A stretch of DNA of 64,000 nt from Phycomyces blakesleeanus NRRL 1555(-) (Eukaryota > Mucoromycota > Mucoromycetes > Mucorales > Phycomycetaceae), in assembly GCF_001638985.1 (NCBI RefSeq), contig NW_017265139.1:806001-870000 (forward strand), given 5' to 3'. A program made the translations under genes and the position numbers. This document shows positions 1 to 12,034 of this stretch, one piece after another; the stretch's first letter is position 1, and each line of letters begins with the position of its first letter. The notes under the pieces are model-generated. The model was not told the origin of the DNA. It worked only from the letters and a program-made list of their open reading frames with translations, and did not search any database.

Positions 1-603
1 ATGAATGGACATCAGTAATCTGGAGTGATGAGTCCAGATTCACCCTTTTTCAGAAAGGTGGACAGCAATATGTTTGGCGCCAACTGCATGAGAAATATGA
101 CAATGACTGTCTGATACCAGCAGTGCAAGGGTTAGATGGTTCAGTATCAGTTTGGGGATATATTTGGGCAGAAGGTGTTGGCCCACTAGTTATATTAGAT
201 GACTAGATGACAAAAGAAATGTATATCCAGACACTAAAGACAACTATCTCCCATTTCTTGCTGCTCTTCCTGACAAGAACACCACCACCTACCTTCTCCA
301 AGAAAATAATGCCAAGCCACATAAGAGCAAGTTGGCAGAACAGTGGAAAAAAAGAAACGATGTGGCTATCTTACCATGGCCTGCAAAAAGTCCAGATCTC
401 AATCCGATTGAGAATATCTGGAGCTATCTTGATAACAAGGTTAGAGATAGAAGATCTCAGCCTACCACGCTAAAAGAACTGGAGGTTGCTTTGTTGGAGG
501 AGTGAGCAGAAACCACAGCAAGTACTTATGTGAAGTTCTTCCTGAGCATTCAAGATCATATGATATTAGTTAGGAAGAAGCATGGAGAAGCTATTAACTA
601 TTA
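1..603 (+). pseudogene. Decayed Tc1/mariner transposase, cut by the window edge
   Basis: Conceptual reading gives the catalytic half of a Tc1-type DDE transposase. A WSDESRF block (first Asp) lies near 21-41, QENNAKPH (second catalytic block, with Asn where Asp is usual) near 297-320, and the SPDLNPIENIW block near 389-421. The tail VRKKHGEAINY ends at a TAA at 601-603. The frame is broken by a TAG at 204-206, a frame change around 245-260, and a TGA near 502 where Trp is usual. The N-terminal DNA-binding half lies outside the window. With a substituted second Asp and several lesions it cannot be active. Family assignment is firm. Confidence 0.88.
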
Positions 604-735
604 AACCTCTATCAATTTTTAATATAAATAAGCAACACATATTATAAAATCTTCCATTCATTTTTTGTCTTTAAGAATCATGTCTTTGAGAACTTAGTTA
701 ACCTTGAAAAACAGAGGTGTACTTCTTTGATTTTA
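604..735 (+). other. 3' tail of the Tc1 relic
   Basis: This is AT-rich sequence after the transposase stop. The stretch at 711-733 beginning CAGAGGTGTACTT looks like a Tc1-type terminal repeat, but the partner end is outside the window, so the boundary is a guess. Confidence 0.35.
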
Positions 736-1574
736 GTGGAGTTGGAAGTAAGTCAATTTTATCCTAAGCCAGATGTATTTAATATTACTTACAGTGTAAT
801 ATACATGAGAAAAATAATATTAATAAATACTTTGATATTGCTTAGATACTAAATTGATTTTTTATATTAGTACAGATATCAGAATAGATTATTCTTAGCA
901 ATGTATATACTAAAAGAATATATATTAATTAACTTACATATTGTATGGCTAACTATTTTAAATAAAAAATATAGTTAATTAGATAAATTAAAAAAAGCAT
1001 TTATAGAGATGCATAATAGAAAGAGATGAATTTGGAACAATAAAAAGACTTACTATTATACTTCATTCAGAAATGACTAGTGCAAATGAAAAAGACTAGG
1101 AATGACAAAAAAAGAAGAAAAAGATTATTAATAAAGAAGATCTTTAAAGGAGTCTTGTTTTTATCTTGGTATTCAAACTTTGTATAAAAAGATGCATATG
1201 TCTTAATTATCAACTACAAAATATTATGAAAGAATACATAAAAAGAGAAAAAAGAAAGAAGTTGGAAATTACTACTTAGAAAATTCTCAGTAAGAAATAT
1301 GAGCAAAAGAAAGAGATTCAAATAATTAGCAATACGAGTCACTGAATATCAGAAAAATGCACTTGTAAAAAAAACATTAAAAAAAGACTATAATTATCAA
1401 TATTTTGAAATTAAATAAATTATTAATTTTATTAAAAACAAAGATTTTTTAATTAAACTTTACATAAATTCTCAACCCTTTGACTTTAGGAAAGTAGTGA
1501 ACAAAATATGTAAAAAATAAACATATATATATTTGCCAAATATTTATTTTTATCTCTTTGTTTCTTTATACAAA
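736..1574. other. AT-rich spacer, nothing recognised
   Basis: No reading frame of coding character, no RNA gene and no clear repeat were seen. It may be the 5' end of the element that carries the gene at 1575, but no terminal repeat was found. Confidence 0.5.
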
Positions 1575-3231
1575 ATGTCCAACTTCGACTTATCCAACAT
1601 CTCCCTAAGAAACTTCTTCTACAGCTCAGTCAGCCAAAATGCTGGATTCAACCCTGTTCCTATTGCCCTAAGACCCAATGGTGATGATATTGTTGAGTCA
1701 GTCAAAACCGTTGACAACAAGTATTTTGCCTCTATTAAGAGGAAAGTCGATATTTTGAGTCTCCTAGTCCAACAGGGTCTATCTCAAGAAACGATTGGGA
1801 GAATAGAAAGAAGCATTGCAGACATAATGGCTTCTCTAGAGACCATCAAAAAAGTCATCAAAGATAGAACTTTGTCGCAGAGACCTCTTCCAGTCAGAGG
1901 CTCTGGTGCCCTTACTGAAGGGACATTCAAGTCAGGTCTGAGATGCCCTGAGGTGTTGATAAGTACAGAAAGTAAAATGATTGTGGTATGTATCTAAAAT
2001 ATTGCATAGAGACTGTTGAGAGAGTATCTATAGAACCCCAAGTTTAATAGCACGGACTTATTAATGATGTCTGAAAATGCTGATAAGTCTGGGTGGGACT
2101 TGACTGCCAAGTTCACTAGTGTGTTCAACACTGGGCTAGCACTCTCCACCCTTGCGTATCTGGAGCACCAGCCACAGATTGCACTTGTACCAACAAGTGA
2201 TATTGTCAATATAGTGAGAAATCACTATATTATAGTATATTTTCTTAATAATTGCAAATTTCAAGATTTGTGCCAATTTTTTTATTTCAAATGCCGATAT
2301 ATGAAAATGACATTAAATGTTCGCCAGTTTTTTAAAAAATCCTAAATATTGAACTTTATGCAGTCTTAACTTCATATATTCACAACAAAAGATCTTTTAA
2401 ACACCGACTAATATATAATATTACTATTTTAGGGGATCAATTCTCATCGTCTGCCATTATAAATGGAAAATATAGTGTCAATATTTCTTTTTCTCTGCTA
2501 TTAAATTCAAATACCGCTTTTTTTCAAGACCTAAAAAGTGCTGTTGCAAATGACAAAACTAAACATGTTTTCTGTTTACTTTGTAAAGAAACTGTTTCTT
2601 AACAAAATAAACAGAAAAGATATTCGGTTTTGTCATTTCTGACAACACTTTTTAGGTCTTGAAAAAAACGATCAGAGTATAATTGTTTTTGTCAATTATA
2701 AGAAAAATACACTATACTCAACATCAAGAGTCAAACATGATAGTTGAAAAGAGAAGGGGCAACAATAAGACCAGCAGAAGAAACCAGCGGAAGACTACTG
2801 CAAGTTTCTTAAACATGTATAAATATATATATATAGCTCTTCAACCACCACAATGTCACATTTAAAAGGCACAAAGTTGCTCTTGAAAGTTTCATGGGAA
2901 ATAAAGACTGCAGTTTTGTATTTCAGAAATGCCTAGTGTCCAATGCCAAGTCAGATGGAGAAAATGAGCTAACAGTCCTTAAGCCAAGCTGGAGAAGCAA
3001 TGAGATAATAATAATTAAAAAATGTTTTATTTTAGAGCCATACTTCATTTACTTATATAATTTGTAACAAATATATAGCTTCAGATACTCTATAAAGAGG
3101 TAGACAAATTGAGTAAGAGCAACTTGGGAAAGAAAGGGGACTCTATCAGCAAAAGAAAGAGAGTTGATATTGGAATAGACCCACCAGCAAATCTAGCAGT
3201 TGCTTTGCCTGAGTGGGCCATAAAGCAATAA
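1575..3231 (+). pseudogene. Transposon accessory gene A, interrupted by a foldback repeat
   Basis: Function is not recognised. Exon 1 (1575-1985) opens at ATG with MSNFDLSNIS and encodes 137 residues with a helical, coiled-coil-like centre (IKRKVDILSLLVQQGLSQ). A GTATGT donor leads to exon 2 (2034-2213, 60 codons, in phase). After a foldback repeat at about 2432-2690, coding-like pieces resume at about 2711-2815 (basic, VEKRRGNNKTSRRNQRK), 2929-3003, and a last exon of about 3080-3231 containing SKKRKRVDIG, a likely nuclear signal. The donor after 3003 reads AT instead of GT. Layout and basic C-terminus resemble the intact gene at 10019. It ends 81 bp from the convergent transposase at 3313, so it is probably the second gene of that element. 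Exons 3-5 are tentative. Confidence 0.5.
2432..2690. repeat. Foldback repeat with a perfect-core hairpin
   Basis: Arms at about 2517-2593 and 2595-2667 are inverted copies of each other at roughly 85% identity. Both outer ends carry CAAGACCTAAAAAGTG, and they meet at the core TTTGTAAAGAAAC/TGTTTCTTAACAAA. The flank 2432-2516 recurs in inverted orientation at about 12720-12803, so this is a dispersed element and not a private hairpin. It interrupts accessory gene A. Confidence 0.75.
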
Positions 3232-3312
3232 AGAAATTTTTCTTTGTATCATCTTATCTTTAACCAACATAAATTCTTTTGATAGAATTACATAAACATA
3301 TTTATTTTTGAA

Positions 3313-4905
3313 CTAAGCATATATTTTTCTAAGAATTGATACAATAACTATCTTGACAACTCCTTCTTCATTTACAGGTTCACCAATGGCAGCAGATAAT
3401 GAGATGCAATGAACTGGCAATATGCAATGAAAGTCGTCTGCAAAGAACTCAAAGTCATTAGTCACAACATCTCTCACTTCTGTTGCGTTCTCAACTGCAG
3501 AGTTGTACCATTTTACGTAGACAAAAGTGTGGCAGATTGGTTCATATAGTCTAAGGTCAATGATGTCATTTAAGAATATGTATTGTATTTGACCAGTATA
3601 CGTTTTGATTGCAGTGCTGTTAGTTCTTATAAATAATGACTGTATAAATGATTCACTTTTGTAAACCTGGCCAAGAAGATTTATGGATGACATCTTTTGA
3701 ATGATATTGTTTATAAACGGCATATAGGCGACTGCCTCCCAATAATCTCGTAGATTTATATTGGCATATCTTATATGGTAAAAGTTGAGGAGATGGGCAT
3801 ATTCTTGTTCTCTCATAGGTTCATAGTGGCCAAGTTTGAGCAGATAGCAGCTTTGAGTTAATGGCTCGTTACCTCTGATTTGATGCATATTGTTCATAGA
3901 GTTAAGGAAAACACTCAAGTTAAAATTTCGTAGCATATTGATTGGTGGCATATTGATTAGTGGCATATTGGTGTTTGTAAGCTCACTCAGTAATGTTTTT
4001 TGATTTTCGTTTTTAAGTAGGGGCATAATTGTATGGATGAGATTGGCCTTAGATGTATTTTCCATATATTTCTTCATAAATGTTGCTTCAAAACCATCCT
4101 TGCCATTTGTATTATACGCTTTAAGTATAATATTAAAGCGTTCAAAGCTGAATAGCCAATATCCATACGACGGTCCAAAGTTAACCACTGTTTTCTGTAT
4201 GTGGAGATGTAGATGCATATTCGGGGAGATAAACTGCTCCCCATAATATTCCGCACTCTTTTGGCAAAACAACTGCAAACAAAAATGAGCCTCAGCTAGG
4301 TAGCAGTATGTGATGCTGGGCATGGTAAGGTAGCAACAAGCATTGCCAAAGCACATCCAGTAGTCAAAATGCTCTTGTGGAAGACAGCCAAGCAGAATGG
4401 CAAGGGAGTATATGAGACACCAGGACTTCCATTCACCAGCCTTCATAAAAGGAAAATTCATTGCGATTTTCTTTCTCAAGGAAGTGAAACCCACAAGAAC
4501 TTTCAACTTGTCTGCTTCGTCTTGCATGGCGGCTAGATCCCATCTTGGTGATAAGGTTAACCACTCTCCACTTTTCCATGACTCTTTTAGTCGTACCAAG
4601 GAAGAGGCTGTGCACAGGATCGATTATGGTGCATTCAACAGTGTTGAAATAAGGAAGATGATGGAGCTTTGACCAGCGGACACCATTTGCTTTCTCCATC
4701 CTTTTTTGCTTGGCCTCGTTTCTTGCATTTTTCTATGTGATGGCAAATTGGCGGTTCTCTTCATCCATTCAAACTATCCAGCTGGAGAATAAAAATGCAA
4801 AATAGTTCATGCCTCTGTTATTGGGCAGATGAGTGAATCTGCGGTTGCATATGTAATATGCATTGATGCTGGTGTGTGATGTGAACCCACAGGTTTTGTG
4901 GGCAG
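3313..4905 (-). pseudogene. CACTA-like (tnp2-related) transposase A, N-terminally truncated
   Basis: The minus strand encodes the C-terminal two thirds of a CACTA/EnSpm-like transposase. A Cys-rich block (KTCGFTSHTS...CNRR) begins at 4905. It is followed by GVRWSKLHHLPYFN and IDPVHSLFLGTTKRV, the family's catalytic-region motif, then DEADKL, NMHLHLH and FGPSYGYWLFSFERFN, ending at a stop at 3313. Lesions are a TGA near 4773 and a TAG near 4737 (CAG-type codon) and a frame change near 4590, where the reading passes to the frame of the 3313-4599 segment. The reading ends abruptly at 4905, exactly where the CACTACGGC terminus of the next element starts. The missing N-terminus is not seen beyond 12247. 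Confidence 0.85.
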
Positions 4906-5225
4906 CACTACGGCGGGATGAATGGCAGTTGGGCCGAAAGTAGGCACATAACTGCCATTTTTTTGGTCGAAACCCAATAAAATCTCTGCAGTTTATTGTA
5001 AGATGGTAATGTCATTCATAGCAATTTAAAAAAGTAACATGAAAACACTTTTTTTGTTGCTGTACAATATTTTCAATACTGTAAAAAATGTTTGTAAGTT
5101 GTAATGACCACTTTGAGTATTGAAATATATGTTTTATTGAATATCAAAGATGTCAACAATTATTAAGATTAATAATTTTTGGAATGTGTGAATGAAATGG
5201 TAACATAACTGCCATTTTTTTATTT
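4906..5225. repeat. Left CACTA end with subterminal repeats
   Basis: CACTACGGCGGG begins the end. ATAACTGCCATTTTTTT follows at about 4946-4962 and again at about 5205-5221, the latter preceded by AAATGGTAAC. Such repeated motifs are where CACTA-encoded accessory proteins bind in plant elements; that role here is inferred. Confidence 0.65.
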
Positions 5226-5533
5226 TTTAAACTACGTTCTTTTTTTTTAGATATTCTTTTTATCTTGATGAATTGGCAATTTGATTTTATTTAAATCGCG
5301 TAATGGCATATAGAGCATATAGGGAATGAAGAGAAAAGCATAAGGTGTATAGAGAATAGAAAAAAAACCGGGGTATATAAAGAAGAAAAGAAAGACGGGG
5401 CATATAGAGATTAAAAAAAACATAAGAAATAGAGAAAATTAAAAAAAGAATATAAGATACAAGGATGATATAAAAAATATAAAAGATATAAGGATATAGA
5501 GCATATAGAAAAATAAGATAAAAATAAAAAGGA
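5226..5533. other. AT-rich 3' spacer of the CACTA transposase
   Basis: Purine-rich, low-complexity sequence with repeated GCATATAGAG-like words around 5305-5520. No gene seen. Confidence 0.5.
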
Positions 5534-8500
5534 TTACAGAATGGAAAGATTGCCTTTAGTAATGCACATGTTGTTGTTAAAGATATAATAGGGCGCGATT
5601 ACATAAAACTGGTTTCCATTCGGTGGGTATTGGACCAGACCAACTTGATGACAAATGTCATTTACACTTATAACTGCATAAGTTGGTTGCGTTTGGTGGC
5701 CTAGTGTACGGGTGCTTTGTGACCGTTGTTTGACGATAGGTACTGATGAGTCATGACCAGCCGTGTCATGTTCCTTCATGACCTCCACAAAAGCAAGAAA
5801 GTGTGGGAAGCCATAGAAATCTACATGCTGAAAGTAGAACTGTACTGTACCGACGAGCCAGCTGTGAACAATTACATTACAGTTGCTAAAATAAATAAAT
5901 AAATAGAATGTAAGCAACTTTTGATTGTATATCAAAAAATATTATACTTACTTTCTATAGGGGCAAGTAAACATCACGTAATGGTTGCCACGGCTGGTCT
6001 CGTTTTTCTTTCTTTGGTACATGCATGAGGAATATACAGTCGAGTCCATTCACAGACGTGCAGCTACAACAACAACAGAGTCACCAAACTCGTGGCCAGT
6101 CAAGCCTGTTGTTCTCCGGTAGTATTTCAATAAAGCTTCCTTCACACTAGGGCCGCCTACACCTTCCACCGAATCATCATTCAAATTAACAAACTGATGA
6201 AATGGCTCCCACAACTGCGCACCACTAGGATCATTAGGAAGGTCCATGTAGCTCTCTCTTCCATATGGCTTTGGCCAAATGAGGTTGATTTCATCACAGA
6301 TGCTGATTGCCGTGCTGGTATAATTGTGAATCGCAAATTGCTCGATGAGAAAACTGGCGTTTTGGCCACCCTTTGATTTGGACTTTATCAATTTCACGAA
6401 GACGCCAATTACTCTCTCCATTGAGTGAGTGGAGTAGCATCGCAGGGGGCCTTGCTGCTTGATGATATAGGGTATATGGACCAGGTAATGTTGCACTGGT
6501 CGGAAAACACTACGAGACAGGGTATTATTCTGGACTTGTTGGTATAAAAACGAGTGCCAGTGCTTGAAGTATCTATTATTAATATTTAAAAAATAGTAAC
6601 AATCAGCTATTTGTAATGATAATATATGAGACGTATAATAACTTACGACTCCATCTCATCAAGCAATTCTGATGTCAACGTCCATTGCAAGGCAAGCGCG
6701 CAACCTTTCATGAGAGATAATAGAGCTGTTTTGACAGCCCTATTTGGTAAATAAGGCACGACCAAAGTGGGGACAAGGTATAAGAGAAAGTCAAGCCAGT
6801 CCACTGCGCGAGTACCATCGATCTTGGCAAATACGTTGTCAAAACTGCCTTGAAATGAGGTGGGTATATATTTTCGTGAGCTGGTGATACAGTTTCCGAT
6901 TGTTACAAGGTCTGCTCTTGGTATATGAAAAGGGTATTCAGTGGTATTGAGGGTATTGTCTGGATGGGTATAATAAAATTTGGTTTCCTTTGTGAGGGTG
7001 ACGGTAATCAGGTCATACACAAGCTTTCCAATCCCTCTTGCAATTAAATGAAGTTCATCTAATGCAAAAAATGATGATCCAGAGAAGGTTGAGAGTTGGG
7101 TATATATGCTTGGCTGGTATATGTTCTTCGACTATTACAAGCAGTTATTTAGTATGAAAAAAAGATGGCTAATTGAACATTTGTATACTTACAGGGTTGC
7201 CTACTTTGAAGTCTTCCAAAGGTCTTAACCGGGCGGAAATGTCATCAAAGTACATGCCATGCCGTCTGTTAGTAGGGCATTTGCCTTTGGTCTCACAAAA
7301 ACGGCAACCCAAATAAACTTGTATGGGAACCAATGTGGGCCATATCAGCTACAGCTGGAATATCGCCAGAAGCAAGCAGAAGATAGACCTTGAATCTGCA
7401 AAGCTCCACTCCATTGTGCTTGACAACCAAGCCATGTGCCTCAAGATCTCGCAATTCATTGATGATGGGTATAAGAAAGGAGTCCAAATGAGTTGGCTTC
7501 TTGGGGTCAGGCAAGATTGCCAGTTGCAAAAGGTATTTGTTGGTATATCTAAGTATTTTATTAGTAATTTTTTTTTAAAAAAAATGTAATAATAATAATA
7601 AATAGTAATAAATTAATTAATTACCTGATGGATGGGTCTAGGTTGAATATTATGCAATGGATGATGGTATATGAGTTTTTGCCTTTCTTTTGATTGACAA
7701 ACCCATTGGTATAAAGCTCAATGGCAATATCATCGGGATTGGAGAACAGGCCCTGCTGCACCAACTGCTTGTAATTGTCACCATCAAAAATGTCGGTTAG
7801 CTGACCAGCTACAGATTCCTGGTTTGCTCTGTAACAGAGGAGTTCTCTTGTGGCTGGATCTGCCAACATTTGAGAAAGCATATCCCCAACTGACATAAGT
7901 TTCATACTGGTGGCTGGTGTCTGACTTTGATTGGGATCAGTCTTGTATCGCGGTTTGCTGCAGTTAACACAAGATTCCTGGTCGTCATTAATGCCATACA
8001 ATCGACAACCACTAGAGCAGACATCATACTCATGGCCCTTGACACTTGACTTTGACTTGAGCAAAGCATCAACAGTTTCGCCATGACTGATCTTAGCCCC
8101 AGGTTCTAAAAAAAACGATATCACTACATGTTAGTGATCTGGAATTAAAGTACAAGGTAACAGAAAATATAATATTTTACCCATCATTATATCGTCATAG
8201 TCTCGGATGACAGTGTTTATAAATTGAACAATGTCTCTATATGCTGCTCTAGCAATTCTATGCTGTAGCATCAATTGAGACAGATGAATACTCATCAACT
8301 CGGCCTTGGTAAAAGTATTTGTACTGATTCGGCTGCTGTCGTAAATGTGAGCTTCACCCTCACTGTCCTCAAAATTACATGCGCACTTATATGAAATAGT
8401 ATTATCAAGCTCCATAGACTCCATAGTATATTCTGTAATACATTATTTAGTAATTGGAAAATAAATAATACAATTACAGCTCTTTTCATTACCTGAATTG

Positions 8501-8724
8501 CTAACAGATTCATCTTCATTACTAGTATCATTTTCGTCATGGTACATGTCAACATCATCCAGAATAGACTGGTCAATTTCAGTCATTGTTACTGAATCTC
8601 CTCTGTGAATTCTCTTGTGGTTTTGCAGCTTCTGGTAGTTATCAAAAAACAAGACACATTGATCACATTAGTATTGCTGTGTAGATATTCTATCTCTCTG
8701 CTGGCTGGCGTTGGAAGAAGACAT
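5534..8724 (-). pseudogene. CACTA-type transposase B, seven exons, damaged
   Basis: Splice sites in phase join exons 8724-8493, 8432-8181, 8105-7625, 7548-7193, 7131-6647, 6572-5952 and 5885-5534, giving about 925 codons. Domains in order are: a C2H2 finger (CDQC...HKRIH, about codons 20-40); an acidic stretch; a Cys-rich block (CSSGCRLYG...CVNCSKPRY); the core LASGDIPAVADM with CRFCETKGKC; GPLRCYSTHSMERVIG; and a C-terminal domain (WLVGTVQFYFQ). Three lesions are visible: TAA at codon 19 just before the finger, one extra base near 7308 between LFG and CRFC, and TGA at 6050-6052. It resembles tnp2-type CACTA transposases but differs from copy A. The start could alternatively lie downstream (ATG near 8586). 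Confidence 0.8.
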
Positions 8725-8808
8725 ATTGGTTGGGTTGGTACGTATGTAATATATAAAATAAAGCTGCGAAGAGGATTTTGGTGCTATTTATTAAATGTAA
8801 AAGACATC

Positions 8809-8817
8809 TTTATATAC
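8809..8817 (-). promoter_or_regulatory. Possible TATA box of transposase B
   Basis: TATATAAAG on the minus strand lies about 90 bases upstream of the ATG at 8724. Confidence 0.35.
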
Positions 8818-8820
8818 TCT

Positions 8821-9415
8821 TTATTTTTTAACCAAAATGCTTGCGGCTCTTTTTCTTTTTCTCTCTCATAATGATGATATAGCAATGATTACAGTAATGT
8901 CAATGCTAGGTGAAACACCTGTCAGTAAATAATTCCCGTGGTTGGAAAGATTCTTCTTCATTAATAATTATGATGTAAGTTAAAATACTGCTTAGTTGAC
9001 AAGGGGGTACCATTAAAAGAGCACCGGTGAAACAGACACGTACTCTTTACTTGTGAGCAATTAGATATTCTTTGGGCTTTATAAAGAGGTATATGTATAT
9101 TTAGGATAATTAATGACCAAATAATTTATGTTTTTTTTAAATAAATTATCAATTACTCTCTAATACCAAAGGCAAAGAAAAACAGCCTTCTAATAATTAA
9201 CAGTTAAAAAAAAGTAGTACTGTCTAAACACATTGGTAGAAAAGACATATTTATATTATTTGTGTTGTACTAATAATATTTTTGAGATAGTGAATATATA
9301 TTTAGCTAATAGCATTATTTTCTTGTTTATGTATAAAACTTAAAGAAATAGATATAGATAATGAGGGCTATAGTCTGATACTCTTTTACTGACATCATCA
9401 AGATAAGCACTACTG
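8821..9415. other. Spacer upstream of transposase B
   Basis: AT-rich, no gene recognised. The last bases before the gap read GCACTACTG, which begins like a CACTA terminus but is too short to interpret. Confidence 0.4.
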
Positions 9416-9515
9416 NNNNNNNNNNNNNNNNNNNNNNNNNNNNNNNNNNNNNNNNNNNNNNNNNNNNNNNNNNNNNNNNNNNNNNNNNNNNNNNNNNNNN
9501 NNNNNNNNNNNNNNN
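9416..9515. other. Assembly gap, 100 Ns
   Basis: Exactly 100 N bases, the usual placeholder for a gap of unknown length. Adjacency of the sequences on either side is therefore not proven. Confidence 0.99.
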
Positions 9516-10018
9516 GATGTTATATAGCTACTGTAGAGTATATTTAAAGTTATAATTTTAACTGGTACAGGGTTTTGTCATCGAGAACTTTAACCAAATT
9601 TCATGCTATATCTGCAATATGTATAGAGTTATATTATTATATCATATACTTTAAAACGTTTAATATGCAGACAGTGCAAAGTATGAACATTTATACATAT
9701 AATATTGATTTAAAGTCTAATTCATTTTATCTTTATCTTTATATTTCTTACAGTTTTGTTGTGTCGACACAAAAAGACTGTATCATGTTCACATGAGCTA
9801 CTGCAGACAGGTGCAGACAGGTGCATACAAGTGCATAAGCATCCCTTCTTTTATATGTTTTGTTTGTACATCTGTCTGTATCTTTTTCATATAAATAGCT
9901 ATCAATTGCTTGTAATAAATCGTTGCCTTTCTCAAACTCAAATCGCTCTTATTCTACTTGTCTAAACTACCACCTTTTCTTTTTAACTCACTGCTTATAG
10001 CTAAAAAAAAACTTAAAC
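9516..10018 (+). promoter_or_regulatory. Upstream region of the accessory gene, with a TATA box
   Basis: AT-rich. TATAAATA at 9890-9897 lies about 120 bases upstream of the ATG, followed by a pyrimidine-rich leader. No gene seen. Confidence 0.4.
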
Positions 10019-11049
10019 ATGTCCGATATTAACACAACTCTCCTCAACTCAATTCAAAAGATTGAGGTTGATCTTGCTGAAATCAAGCAAGCATTGCGCG
10101 AGCTTCAAAGGCGATTCAGCAATCAATTTGCGCCAGCAGTCAGTGCGGAAGATCTAACTACAATGCAACAAAGCATTATTGAGCAGAGTTGTAAGTCATA
10201 TATATTCTGTGCTTAGATGTTTATTTACTTTATTAATATTGTCATACATTTTTTGTAGCTCTTGAGCGCATTGCCAAGTCTGTGAAAAGAGCCCAGCTCA
10301 CAGAGTACCCTGATCAGCTCGGTAAGCAAGTAATCAATACTGGCGGTGAGTTCAAAGGAAAAAACGAAGCACAAAAATACAATCTGTTGCTTCAGATTCT
10401 TCACGAGCAGGACTGGAAGGCGCGCTGCAAAGAAGTTCCACAAGGGCAGCCTTTGCCCCCATTAGTCCCTCTTTCAGACCATGATTTGACAGTAAAAAGA
10501 CTGCATCTCAAAACATTAGGCCGTACGGTAAATCATTATATCATTGACAAAGACTATCCTGCGGCCTCAAAAGAATGGAAGAATATCCCAGAGAAAAACA
10601 GGGAATACTACATGATGCATTTGGAGAGTTTGGCGAAGAATGGTGGATTGCACATCCACCAATGTAAAAGAATGTGGTGTGCAAGAAGCCTTCTTCGGGA
10701 AAGCTTCAAGAGCGACAACCAGACACACAAGAGAAGAATGGCAGAGAAGAACAAAGTAAGTTTATCAATTAACAAATCTATATATTGTAAACTTTAATCA
10801 ACATCGTTTCCTTTTATTATGCTATAGACACAGCGAGACATAAGTGATTCTTTGCTTTCTTCTCCTGATATGTCAGAAACTGGTGATGTTGAGTCGCCCA
10901 TAATGGCAGATGTGCTGTAAGTTACCATTGTTGCTTTTTCTCATGCGCTGTTAATACAAAACTAATATAAACTTCATACTCTTTTATGTAGGTCTCCTCC
11001 ACCCACAGCAAGTGTTGAGCCTGCTCACAAGAGAAGCCGAAGATCGTAG
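10019..11049 (+). CDS. Transposon accessory protein, 271 aa, intact
   Basis: Four exons (10019-10190, 10259-10755, 10828-10916, 10992-11049) with GT-AG introns of 68-75 bases join in phase to 271 codons without a stop. Function is not recognised. The N-terminus (about residues 8-45) is a predicted coiled coil (IEVDLAEIKQALRELQRRF). The middle is charged with aromatic residues and includes CKRMWCARSLL and KRRMAEKNK. The C-terminus is acidic and Ser-rich and ends HKRSRRS, a likely nuclear signal. It lies between the CACTA ends, divergent from the transposase, in the place of the second gene of plant CACTA elements. A DNA-binding role on the subterminal repeats is inferred only. It is the only undamaged gene of the element. 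Host-gene origin remains possible because of the gap at 9416-9515. Confidence 0.72.
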
Positions 11050-12034
11050 TTTGGCAGCTGTGATTGGCTGAGTTTGATTTTTTTAGTCTGTCTTTAGTAC
11101 TTTTTTTTCTTATCTCGTCATTTTTCTTTTTATGTTTTTTATTCCTTTTTTCTTTCATATAAAAAATTTATTGACCTCTTTCATATGATTGCTAATGTTG
11201 TGATTACAAGAATTTGAAGCTAATGTACAGCATCTACAATTCCACTACATTCAAATATAAAAGGAAATAGTATATAGCCTTTTTTTGAGAAAAAAATTAA
11301 TAGTAATATTTTTGTACTGATATATTATACTTGGGAGTCGTTCTATTATATGTAAGTATATTGAGTAGAATAAACACTTTGAGCTTTCTAACAAGATGCT
11401 TATTCCAGTTGTATGAATCAGATTCGAATTAGCTTCATGTTACATGACTTGAATCTTTGCTCAAGTTTTTCTTCTTCTATGATAACGACTTTCTATAGTG
11501 CTTATGTTTTATTGCTTTTCTTATATATAAATCTTAAATATTAATACATTCTTTAATATATATATATATATTCTTAGAGTAAATGCTTATTTTACTGAAC
11601 AAGTAAGCATATTATATGAAGGTAAGCATTATAATAATATTATATCTATTTATTTATTTTAAGTTTTTTCTCCAATATTAGTATATTTGTAGAAATCGGT
11701 AAAAAATAATAAGTGCTATCTAAGATATATTAGAATACCCAAAGTATATGAAATAAAATTTGAATAGTAGTGTTTTACTGCATACGTTTTGCAGTAGCTA
11801 AACAGAACCATTTTTTATTGCGAGTGGCCGATGGAATTGTTTTTTCATTATTACTATTATTATTATCATTTTCATTTAATAAAACATGCATTGAAATAAA
11901 AATTCAATTCAATTAAACCCGATTCAATATTGTATAATAAAAAACAGACCATTCTGTTAAAGCTGCAAAGGAAAAACAAGAGGTTGTGCTAGAATTGAAA
12001 GCAATAGAACAAAAGAAAGAATATAATAGAGGAA
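11050..12034. other. AT-rich spacer inside the CACTA element
   Basis: No coding frame or RNA gene recognised; short AT microsatellite near 11557-11572. Probably the 3' untranslated part of the accessory gene and internal filler. Confidence 0.5.
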
